Positions 31,471 through 39,378 of a stretch of 39,378 bases of DNA are shown piece after piece; within the stretch, counting starts at the first letter, position 1, and each line of letters opens with the position of its first letter. This stretch comes from Amanita rubescens. Taxonomy: Eukaryota; Basidiomycota; Agaricomycetes; Agaricales; Amanitaceae. The stretch is taken from assembly GCA_015039365.1 (NCBI GenBank), contig WION01000493.1:1-39378 (forward strand), read 5' to 3'. The notes beneath the pieces are model-generated. The model did no database searches and had not been told where the DNA came from. It saw only the letters and a list, made by a program, of their open reading frames with translations. Both the position numbers and the translations under genes were made by a program.

Positions 31471-31634
31471 GATGAAGGAAGGAATATGTTGCGATGAGAA
31501 TGAGAGCACGGGAGTGAGATACGAGGACAAGCAGATAAAGATGAGGCGACGCAAGTGAATACGATTTCTGTGTATCACGTGATCCATGACGCATATCTCT
31601 AGGCATGACATGGTCAAATCATAGGTCTACTATC

Positions 31635-32480
31635 ATCGGAAAAGAAAAAGAGGTGAGCAATCGTCTAATCCATCTCACTGGGACCGCCCTCTTATTTCTG
31701 TTTTTACCTTCCTTATCCCCCTGCGCATTTCCCTCTTCCTTCTTCGCACCATCTTCGCCCTGCTTGTGCGTCTGCGTCCCAGAGCCACTGACAGGCGGCA
31801 TCGGCTTCACCCTTGTCATGATTGGCGTGGGGAAATAAAATTGATCCCCTTTTTCGCCACACTTGCACTCGGATCGACATTCTTTGGCTTCTCGACCTGC
31901 CCCGCGATCTGGTCCTCGAGCCACTTTTGCACCGTCGCCACTTTTTAAACGACAGATTGCTTGTCGGCCGCGTCGATGCGAGCACTTTTCGTCCGTAGAG
32001 GCGGCTTGCGACATGTAGGTAATAAGAGTGTCGTGCAGAGCTGGATCTCGGACGACCTTCAAGTTCTCGCGGTATCGATTGGTGATGGGGTCCCCAAGGG
32101 ACTTCAAGACGTCGAGCCAGGAGACATAGGCGGATTTGAGAGCGTCTTCGCCTTCTTCGCTGTACAACTACTCTTCGGCCCCGGAGAGTCAATAACTTGT
32201 CTTTTTCAGCTGGACATAGGAAGCGTATGTCTTCAAGCTTCAAGTGCCCCTCATATCATATGGCATTTTTTCGGTCCTATGTCAGGTTAGGAGCGGTTCG
32301 GGAATAGTATACAAGCGGAGTGTACCTCCGTATGTTTTTCTTTCTCGATTCATCCAGAGTGGACTGGTCTAATGACTTGTATGCGGCAAACTGGATTTTT
32401 TTTTCCTGACCACCCTTTTCCCTGGGTGGTTGCTGTGGGTTGTCTCTGCCGCAGGAGCGGCCGCGTTTAGGCCCTGATTC
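31635..32480 (-). pseudogene. Broken copy of the Hsp110 3' third
   Basis: On the minus strand it follows the gene at 25064-27672 from the Gln/Pro/Lys loop (QQPPREKGGQEKKIQF) through the last intron. It then reads YKSLDQSTLDE, SEEGEDALKSAYVS, LGDPITNRYREN, PIMTRVKP, and on into the 3' untranslated region. At least three frame changes and a deletion just after the intron destroy it. Presence of the intron shows it was copied as DNA. Orientation is opposite to the parent. Confidence 0.9.
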
Positions 32481-32742
32481 CATGAATCAATTCACGTAAG
32501 AGAAATGGAATTCTGCACGCACTGAGGGGATGCCATGATCTGTAGTCTGGGTCTGGGCTGGATTTTCGCCTGCACCTTTGTTTGTGTCTGGCTTTGGGAC
32601 GTCCTGCTCATCCCAAGAATCCTGGCTGTATACATTTTCGATGGTCACTGCAGTGAATGGAGTGTGGCCTGCACCCAATTTCCATGCGGGAGGTAGGCCA
32701 TGGGTGGACTTGGGATTGAGGTGCGGCCCATGGGTGAAGAAT
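32481..32742. other. Unrecognised segment joining two gene fragments
   Basis: Lies between the Hsp110 and kinase fragments. A minus-strand frame reads through SQDSWDEQDVPKPDTNKGAG, which looks protein-like but belongs to no family I recognise. Possibly a piece of a third gene. Confidence 0.35.
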
Positions 32743-33125
32743 CGCGAGCAGCATTATGAGTGGACGCGATCAACGCATCGAGCTTAAGAGAAACGGAAAG
32801 CTCTGCAATCTCGTCCTTTGGCTTCGATGATTTGTCTGCAGAAAGGACTTTCAATGCGACCAAAGTTTCAGATGCAGAGTCCCGTGCAAGCCAGACAGTA
32901 GACGAGCCCCCCGAACCCAACTTGTGCAGGACTTTGTAGCGACCGTTGGCGAAAACATCACCGATCGATACTGGGTGCAACCCTCCTGGTTTATACTTCT
33001 CGATATTTTCGATGCGGTCAAACATAGAAAGTCGGTATCGTAGCTGGAACATCGTATATGGAGTCGCAAACAGTTCTGGCCCGAGTTTATGGGAACGCCT
33101 GGAAAGGCAAAAATTAAGGGGCCTT
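32743..33125 (-). pseudogene. 5' fragment of an SRPK-like kinase (copy 3)
   Basis: Nearly the same as the first ~100 codons and 5' flank of kinase 2: starts MFQLRYRLSMFDRIENIEKY, then GGLHPVSIGD, LGSGGSSTVWLARD and VALKVLSADKS. Homology breaks at GAATCGCGAGCAG (about 32743), and the frame runs on into unrelated sequence to a stop at 32645. The 5' flank matches kinase 2's to about 33125 (GGAAAGGCAAAAATTAAGG). It preserves the N-terminal frame without kinase 2's indel pair, so it records the older state of that region. Confidence 0.88.
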
Positions 33126-33591
33126 GAACCGAACGCGAACTGAGCAGCAGTGGGGACGAGTTTTTCTAGAGACGAATGCAGAGAGACAAGGAAATTGATC
33201 CGCTTCGACGCCGGACGCGACTCCGATTCCCGATTTGTCCACCTTTACCCCTTCAAGTATGCCATATGCTTACTGCTATGCTTTTGTGACTTTTTCATCT
33301 TTTTTCATCTTTTTGCAGACAAATTTGCTCCGCAAAATTGGACAAAAGTCACTGATCCATTCTGACCATCAATGATCACAATTGATCTTGACTTTTCACC
33401 AAATGATCATTATAAGGAGCATTCACTAGTGAATCATGAGTGATTTATGATTATCCTGAGTGAATGGCCATGAGCAGGAGTTGTTGGATCATGAACAGAA
33501 TCTTTTAAATATTCCAATTCCCTCATGAAAACTCATTAAGCACAGTGGATCATTAGTGTTTGACAGGGGCAACTCCAGGATAAAACACTTA

Positions 33592-33744
33592 CCCTGCTAA
33601 ACCCTTACCCTGATCATAAAAGTCAACCAGGGGTAAGGGTCAGCAAGGGGTCAAGGGGTATATGTAGGGAACTGCAGGGGTCACAGTATACCCCTGATGT
33701 ACCCTGGGTTAGTATATGGAGTACCCCTGGAATTTTTAGCAGGG
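33592..33744. repeat. Small MITE-like element
   Basis: Ten-base perfect terminal inverted repeats CCCTGCTAAA / TTTAGCAGGG bound 153 bp. The interior has G- and C-runs and an internal inverted repeat (GGGGTATA / TATACCCC). The flanks read TA before the left end and ATA after the right end, so a TA-type duplication is possible but imperfect. Confidence 0.5.
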
Positions 33745-33752
33745 ATACATGC

Positions 33753-33828
33753 TTGTAAAAGAGTGATTGATGTATGACTACTTTATGTTCAAATCCCACC
33801 CATCTTCTAGCTCCTCCTCAGCATCATC
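33753..33828 (+). repeat. Short interspersed repeat, copy 1
   Basis: About 76 bp sharing AGTGATTGATGTATGACTAC, TTTATGTTCAAATCCCACCC and CTCCTCCTCAGCATCAT with 35764-35841. GTTCAAATCC resembles a tRNA T-loop/B box, so a tRNA-derived SINE remnant is possible. No clear A box was found. Confidence 0.6.
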
Positions 33829-34301
33829 ATTGAAGTTCTATTTATCATAGAGACCAATGCAGCAGTGCAGTGCCACAGAGTAAGGAACCTACTTATGAGT
33901 TGGAAGGTAGAGTGTTTGAGGGGCTTATAGGAGCAGTAGAGGCTCAACTATAGACAAGCAGAAGTGAGAGTAAGAAGTTAGGAGGAACAATGAAATGTTC
34001 CTCATACAATTGTTTTAGATACAAACATGTGTAAACTAGTCTATCTATGGACCTTATCCTATTGGATGATAAGGTGTGAGTTAATAGTACTGCTATCATC
34101 ATCATATTGACTCATCATGACATTCTTCCAGTCATAAATGATTGACAGATATTATAGAGTTCATACTTGACAGATTGCTGTAGTATGACGGTATATGATT
34201 CACAAGGAATCATATGTAGTAACTATGATGCAAGTATATTAATAACTACTAATCTAGATGTGTCTAGACTGGTTTATCTTAAAGGAGATAGATAAGATAA
34301 G

Positions 34302-34319
34302 ATATATATATATATATAA
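34302..34319. repeat. AT dinucleotide microsatellite
   Basis: A short run of alternating A and T followed by more AT-rich sequence to about 34345. Confidence 0.8.
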
Positions 34320-34446
34320 TATTAACATATAATATATTTTTTATATATCTTCATCAAGTATGATTGTATTTCTCATTTTTGTAACCTTAATCATGCTGAT
34401 GTGGATATGTCTTAAGATTTGGGTCACATTACAAGGCTGGGGATTG

Positions 34447-35640
34447 CAAAATTCGAGAAGACATCATGAAGTTTGCTGTCAAAAAGCTCCTTAATGCAGA
34501 CCCCAGCACATGAGATCTCACTCAAGACCAGATGCTTGCTTGCCTATCTCAACACTTACCTATCAAATTCAATTCAATGACATATGTACATCTTGCAAAT
34601 TGCAGAGAGGAGGTGGCAGGTGGAAGGGATATGTGAGTCTGCCTCAAGATTGATGCTGCTTTGAGAGCATGGTGACAGTATCATCCTCTGAGCCACTTCT
34701 TTTGGAGGCTGCCTATGTCATCATGGCAAAGGAATTGTTCCATCCATTGGAATCATTCAAATCAGTAGTGGAGGGATTTGCTGTACATCAAGGCAATTGT
34801 GGCAAGTTCCTTGCACTGTTGTTGCTGACTTTGGCTTGTGATCAAGCTGTTGGTCCCCCAGATGAACATGGACACCCAAAACACTCAAATGTTGATTCTT
34901 CAACTTTGCATCCTTTGTGTGTGGACACCTGTTCAACAGCAAGTCCCTGTTGGCCTCAGAATCAAAGAACCTGCAGACCAATTTCCCTAATGCAATGATG
35001 CATTTTAACCATTTCATCAAACTCCAGGACCTCAAATCTATTGATAAGAAACACCTTTTGCTCCAAATGACCCAAGGTGCTGGTGTGCTGTGCACCAATA
35101 CTCAAGCCTTGATTGATGCAATTAATGTCTTTCTGCAAGATGGCACAAAATTAACCATTGATAACCTTGGACTCATGTTTTCCCAGATCAAGAATGGTCC
35201 CCACTTCATGCACATCCCCAAACCAGAACTATTCAAATCCATGAATCCCTACAAACTTGGGGTTCTGGACAGTTAGAATTTTTTTTGCCCTCAGTGCCAA
35301 AACACCAAGTATTACTGTAACTAGGTGTGCTGCATTGCTGGGTTACATGTATAATGCCATTGTCTATGACATTTGGATTTCTGGTCTTTCACCCAACTTT
35401 CTAAAACCAATTGACAGGTTGCAGACTGTCACTTGGGATGGCCTCCTCCAAGTGTCCTATGGTTGGAAAGAAATTTACAAGGCAGAAACAGATGTAGATG
35501 AGGAACTTCAATGGTCAATGAACCCAGCAGCTGCAGATGACAATGGTCATTGGTCCTGTTGGTCATGGTCTATGCTAGTCACGATTGATTGGGAAGATCA
35601 AAGTTATAGTCAGGTTCAGGCATTATTATTTAGTGTATGC
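34447..35640 (+). pseudogene. Decayed member of a large fungal multigene family of unknown function
   Basis: Discontinuous plus-strand coding traces: QDQMLACLSQHLPI and MTYVHLANCREEV; then PFHPLESFKSVVEGFAVHQG-like and LLLLTLACDQAVGPPDEHG; FNHFIKLQDLKSID, LLLQMTQGAGVLC, KPELFKSMNPYKLGVLD; finally RIFFALSAKTPSITVT, NAIVYDIWISGLSPNFL, LLQVSYGWKEIYKAETDVDE and SMNPAAADD. I recall similar stretches in repetitive agaricomycete protein families but cannot name the family with confidence. Frameshifts and stops (for example at 35274) prevent translation. CpG loss runs through the whole frame, as expected for old, silenced repeat DNA. Confidence 0.5.
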
Positions 35641-35763
35641 AAGACATATATTGTTTTGTAATTATTAATAGCCATTCTACTTTATACATGACTTATATCT
35701 GATGTAGCTTTGTTTGGCAATGAGATAGATTTGATCTCTCCTTGCTTACATCTAGAATTGATG

Positions 35764-35841
35764 TTGTAGAATAGTGATTGATGTATGACTACTTTATGTT
35801 CAAATCCCACCCATCTGAGTCTAACTCCTCCTCAGCATCAT
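35764..35841 (+). repeat. Short interspersed repeat, copy 2
   Basis: Direct repeat of 33753-33828, about 2.0 kb apart; the two copies flank the decayed ORF. Either two independent SINE-like insertions or the ends of a larger degenerate element. Confidence 0.6.
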
Positions 35842-36212
35842 TCACTTGGAAAGACCATTGATGGTAAGATATCTTTATCAGTTATGACATTTTCAACACA
35901 CCATTAATGTATAGTATATAGAGCAGCTTGTGTAGTAGCTTCAACATGTAACCTACTAGTACATACATATGGTAATGTTCATTATAACTCATGGAGAAAT
36001 ATGCAATAATTTGCTATAGTACCTGATGCAAAGATTAGAGAGCATTATCCTCCCCTTGCCTAAAAAGATGTGTTCAATATTGACAGAAGTACTAGTAGCT
36101 GCCAGCTCAGACCTAATTAGTGTTCAATTTGTATGATGAATGGGTTTCAAGAGTGCATACTATATGGTTGGACAAGTAGTTGTGAGTTGTAAAGGAGCCA
36201 ACTTGAACTTGC

Positions 36213-36550
36213 TGTTAGACTATCAGACTCAGTCGTGCAACAAGCAACTATATTGTACCTGTTAGACTATCAGACTAAGGTACATAATGAGTATCGTAAG
36301 ATAACGAATATAATAAGTCCATACTCACCTCAGTCGTGCAACAAGCGACTGAGGTGTGTGGCACGTCAAACACGCCCTAATCAAGCTATAACTGTATAGT
36401 TAATATAAGTGAGATGCGATCAAAAATATACCGATTTGGTATACGCATCACAACACACATCACGATGAACTGTTGAAGTTCATCGTACTTCCCTACAGTC
36501 CAAGATAATAGCCCAAGTGGCTATAACATGTTGGGATTGATATCCCAACA
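36213..36550. mobile_element. Solo LTR of a retrotransposon, 338 bp
   Basis: Begins TGTTAGACTATCAG and ends GATATCCCAACA, so it has TG...CA ends with the inverted tip TGTT/AACA. It is flanked on both sides by CTTGC (36208-36212 and 36551-36555), a 5-bp target-site duplication as made by LTR retroelements. No internal coding region remains, hence a solo LTR; the TGTTAG start would suit Ty1/copia, but this is not proven. It contains direct repeats (CTCAGTCGTGCAACAAGC at 36229 and 36329; TGTTAGACTATCAGACT at 36213 and 36260) and six hairpins. It holds about 12 CpGs while the flanks have almost none, so it is probably young. Confidence 0.8.
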
Positions 36551-36555
36551 CTTGC

Positions 36556-37396
36556 CAACAAGGCTTTGGGGTGCCTTTATCTGCCTTGGCATCTTTGGTA
36601 TATGTAGCATACCACTGTCAAACACTATACACAACAGAGCTGCTACAATAATTGAGAAGCTTGAGGCAGCCAGAAATCATGTTGGAGCTGGGGCTGGAGC
36701 TAGAACTTCTGAACAGGGGGGTTGGTGGAATTAGACTTGGACCAAGTAATGTGGGATGAGCATGATGTGATGCTATTCTTGTGGGGAGACACACAGGCTG
36801 TAAAAGAATGCCATCTCAAGAAAGCCAGTGAAGACACTCATCATATTGAGCAGTGGAGGGTGTGACTTATGGTTCAGTCTGACTGCAATAATGTACTGAG
36901 GGCCAAACACTCCCATCATTGTTGTTGAGACTCTGTCACGGTCAGGTTTTCCCAACAAGGAATTCCTTATTAATACTAATGGCCAAATCACACTCATGAC
37001 CAAGGTTGTCACCTGCAAGGCCCTGACAACCCCCCCAGAAGATGTGTTTGATGCCAAGGGTGAGAATCACTGTTTGGTATACAAGTACTATGGCCAAAAT
37101 TGAAAAGACCAACTTTACAATGGGTTTCATGAATGAGGTGTGTTAAAGTGGGGGTGCCTTATTTGACTTATATACAGTAAGTCAACCAGTAAGTCAAAAA
37201 TGTGACACCTTGAAATTTATGTACTTATTTTACTTATTTAAGGGCATAAGTTCAGCCAAGTCCAGCAAGATTTTCCTGATGTGACTCCTGTTACAAACAC
37301 AGTATGGACTCCTGTGACATTATGATTACATGACATGTGACATCGGACATGCTTACTTTTTTGTATATGCCTACCTCATTTGGCATCACTCCCATT
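36556..37396. other. No intact gene; possible membrane-protein debris
   Basis: A plus frame at 36528-36734 has a hydrophobic stretch (LWGAFICLGIFGICSI) but begins inside the LTR. Minus frames at 36773-37130 have hydrophobic runs (VKLVFSILAIVLVYQTVILT) and GVFGPQYIIAV, faintly like agaricomycete multi-pass membrane proteins. Frames shift and the evidence is weak. Confidence 0.3.
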
Positions 37397-38206
37397 TAGT
37401 GTTGTGAGGTTAGGTTAAGTCCGGTTAATTGCCCCAAAATTGATTAACTGTAACTGATCAATTAACTGATGACCCAGAATTTTCTTAACCTTAACTGGAC
37501 CGGTTATGACCGGTTGTGACCGGTTATAACCAATTAAAATTATGTAATCTGGTAGAGCAGGTTATTAGCATCATTTTGAGCCCTTATTCATGTAATTTGG
37601 ACCAGTGGTTCATGAGATATGAAGTGTTTTGTGAGTGATGTCAAGATGATTGGTTTCCCATTAACAATGTTGTCCATGATGCTCATAACTGATCAACATA
37701 AGTCAGAAACAAGTCCCAAATGCCAACAGCCTAAGTCAGAAGTATATTGTCCAATACAAAATGATAAACATAATGAAAATTGCATACAAATTAGAGCCTC
37801 ATGACAGCCATGCAAAACTTTGCTCCTCATCAGCATCCCAGAGAACTATGTTTCTGAGTGTGGTGAGGGAAATAGCTAGCAGATTGAACATGAGAAACTA
37901 ATTGTATATTGCTTTTTGCATGTCATGGACCACATTGCTAATGGGAAACACAATAATTTGACATCCCTTCACAAAATACTTCATATCTCATGAACCACTG
38001 GGCCAAATTACATGAATAAGGGCTCAAAATGAAGCTAAGGACCAGCTCTACAAGATTACATAATTTAACCGGTCATAACCGGTCATAACCGGTCCGGTTA
38101 AGGTTAGGGAAAGGGCCTAACCTTAACTGATAATTAACTGGTCGAGCAGTTAGGTTCAGTTAAGTTACGGTTAATTGCAGTTACATAACTGAACCTCCGA
38201 ACACTA
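37397..38206. mobile_element. hAT-like MITE with long inverted arms, 810 bp
   Basis: Ends are TAGTGTT...AACACTA, directly flanked by identical 8-bp duplications CTCCCATT (37389-37396 and 38207-38214). Eight-base duplications and TAGTG-type ends are hallmarks of hAT transposons. Inverted arms of roughly 240 bp (to about 37640 and from about 37965) share, for example, GTGGTTCATGAGATATGAAG and its complement. Subterminal 10-bp repeats of the ACCGGTTATG type occur three times in each arm (about 37496-37528 and 38069-38100), as expected for transposase-binding sites. The ~325-bp centre has no transposase; a 61-codon frame at 37619-37804 is not recognisable. Non-autonomous, foldback-like. Confidence 0.85.
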
Positions 38207-38214
38207 CTCCCATT

Positions 38215-39378
38215 ATGTTCACCACATACAGACTACCTTGTTCCCTTGCTATACCCATCCTGCTTCCCCCAACTCCTCATCCACACATGTATGACTTGTT
38301 TTGTCTATATTTGCTATCTCCCTTGTTCCACCTAAGGCTGCACCTTTCCTTTTGTGATATGGCTGTGTTACTTGCATGTACATATATAAACCAATGTACT
38401 TGTAGAGTCAAGCCCTAGGTTTGACTTAGTTGTCCAACACAGTTGCCTTTCATTATCACCTTGTCTCGCCTATTGCTCTCAAGTATAAGACTTCTTCTAG
38501 TTGTCTTATTACTTAGCTTATTTGTTCACCTATCATTGTTTGACTTGTCTGTTTGACTTAGTCTACTTTGTCAAGCACTCTTAGCATGGATGCATTGTAG
38601 GTGGAGATCAATGTGATCATAACAACTCCCTCATTGTGAGTTTGTATTTATGAGGTCTACACTTCCATCACAGCCAACTCTTATGTTGGCAGCTAATTGA
38701 ACCAGAACCTGTGGAAATGGAGGATACTCTTGAGCAGTGTATTAGGTTACAAAGTGATGAGCATTTGAAGCCTGTGTTAACATGGTTGTGCAGCAAATCA
38801 AATTGTGGGCTGATCTCTGTCAGCTGCTCAGTGATTGTAGGAGACATGGTGATAGGCATCTCACATTGACTTATATGCAGCAATTTGTATAACTCATACA
38901 TTACCCTATGGGACACCTATAGTTGTACCACTTCAAGCTACTGGCTGAGAAGTTGATTTAGGTAATGGTCACTGGGGGTCTCAAAGACCTGGAGTGACTA
39001 GGCAAAGCATTGAGGATGCAACAGGTAAGTTGATGACCTCCTTCAAAGCATAGGAGTCTTTGGAGTACAGTAGAGTTTCATCATATTTGAGATCCAGATC
39101 ATATTATAATTTTGAATAGATATAATTATAGTTGGTTACTGAATGTCAGAGCTGGGTTGGCTTTCAGAGCACTAGACAGTCAGATATATTACTGTATCTC
39201 ATATTTGGTATTCAACATCTAATTTAAACATACATATTTTTAATAATAATAGTTATTGAATTTTCATTGTATGTATTTAATAATAAAATAATAATTTTTT
39301 GTATGCTAAGAGTGGCTAAGCTGGCTCACGGAGCCAGCCCTGCAGCTCAAAAGTGTCTCTAGCTGTTTGGAGCTGCCT
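38215..39378. other. No recognised gene in CpG-poor DNA
   Basis: Pyrimidine-rich plus-strand stretch at about 38215-38580, then AT-rich sequence. No frame of note. A perfect 8-bp hairpin (GCTGGCTC, loop ACG, GAGCCAGC; 39320-39338) lies near the window's right edge and may begin another element. Confidence 0.4.

Larger units (their letters stand above)
33366..39378. other. AT-rich, CpG-depleted repeat region
   Basis: From about 33366 the base composition changes abruptly and CG dinucleotides almost vanish (three by eye between 33366 and 36212), while TG and CA are abundant. No intact gene was found. The pattern fits long-term cytosine methylation and deamination, or a RIP-like process, in transposon-rich DNA. 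Individual elements are listed separately. Confidence 0.8.

Noticed and set aside
31619..32243. Two overlapping minus-strand frames of about 180 codons taken as new genes
   Set aside because: Both are frameshifted pieces of the Hsp110 C-terminal domain.
32645..32742. C-terminal extension of the kinase fragment to a stop at 32645
   Set aside because: Homology to the kinases ends at about 32743. The remaining frame is foreign sequence reached by a rearrangement.
33425..33450. Palindrome ATTCACTAGTGAAT as an element end
   Set aside because: Isolated 14-bp palindrome with no partner or target duplication.
33796..33810. tRNA gene suggested by GTTCAAATCC
   Set aside because: No acceptor, D or anticodon arms can be folded around it; at most a SINE remnant.
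36213..36350. CRISPR-like array suggested by repeated CTCAGTCGTGCAACAAGC and TGTTAGACTATCAG
   Set aside because: Only two copies of each, uneven spacing, eukaryotic context; they are internal LTR repeats.
36528..36734. 68-codon hydrophobic frame as a gene
   Set aside because: Its start lies inside the solo LTR, so the frame is a product of the insertion.

Overview
The window looks like nuclear DNA of a basidiomycete fungus, most likely an Agaricomycete. Three things suggest this: introns of 45-58 bp with GT-AG (once GC-AG) borders that interrupt recognisable eukaryotic genes; an expansion of F-box/LRR-like proteins of the agaricomycete type (a short F-box followed by a motif with CSRWR); and small SRPK-like kinases. 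No bacterial operon, CRISPR array, tRNA or rRNA gene was seen. The species cannot be named from sequence alone.

Layout. 1-8.7 kb: a weak ORF, a divergent F-box gene (1917-3500, minus) and a four-exon single-pass membrane protein (3947-7691, minus). 8.7-14.1 kb: a second divergent F-box gene, a fragment of a distant gene's 3' end, and an SRPK-like kinase carrying an in-frame stop. 14.1-24.9 kb: a tandem array of closely related F-box genes, all on the minus strand: a 5' scrap, a copy with a 20-bp frameshifting deletion, and three intact copies. The array abuts a complete gene for an Arg-Asp/Arg-Glu/Pro-rich protein (22048-24967, minus). Truncated 3' pieces of that gene and pieces of an aldo/keto reductase gene lie between the F-box copies. 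The array therefore seems to have grown by duplicating units of about 2.3 kb, and one internal segment has been inverted in place.

25.0-33.1 kb: an intact Hsp110/Sse1-type chaperone (plus, divergent from the RD-rich gene), an SRPK-like kinase paralogue, a decayed 5' piece of lysyl-tRNA synthetase, a five-exon NTF2-like gene, then fragments of the Hsp110 and kinase genes pasted together in a new relative orientation. Intron remnants in these fragments show DNA-level copying, not retroposition.

33.4-39.4 kb: a sharp change to AT-rich, almost CpG-free repeat DNA. It holds a decayed multigene-family ORF, short repeats, a solo LTR (TG...CA ends, 5-bp target duplication) built of serial hairpins, and an 810-bp hAT-like MITE with an 8-bp target duplication and long inverted arms. 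The LTR and the MITE keep CpGs while their surroundings have lost them, so they probably arrived later.

Functionally the window mixes housekeeping genes (the Hsp110 cochaperone, the RD-rich protein) with a birth-and-death zone of SCF-adaptor-like F-box proteins and kinases. I found no evidence for a single dedicated pathway. The most unusual content is the duplicon structure and the right-hand repeat block. Exon coordinates were worked out by hand from splice signals and reading-frame arithmetic.
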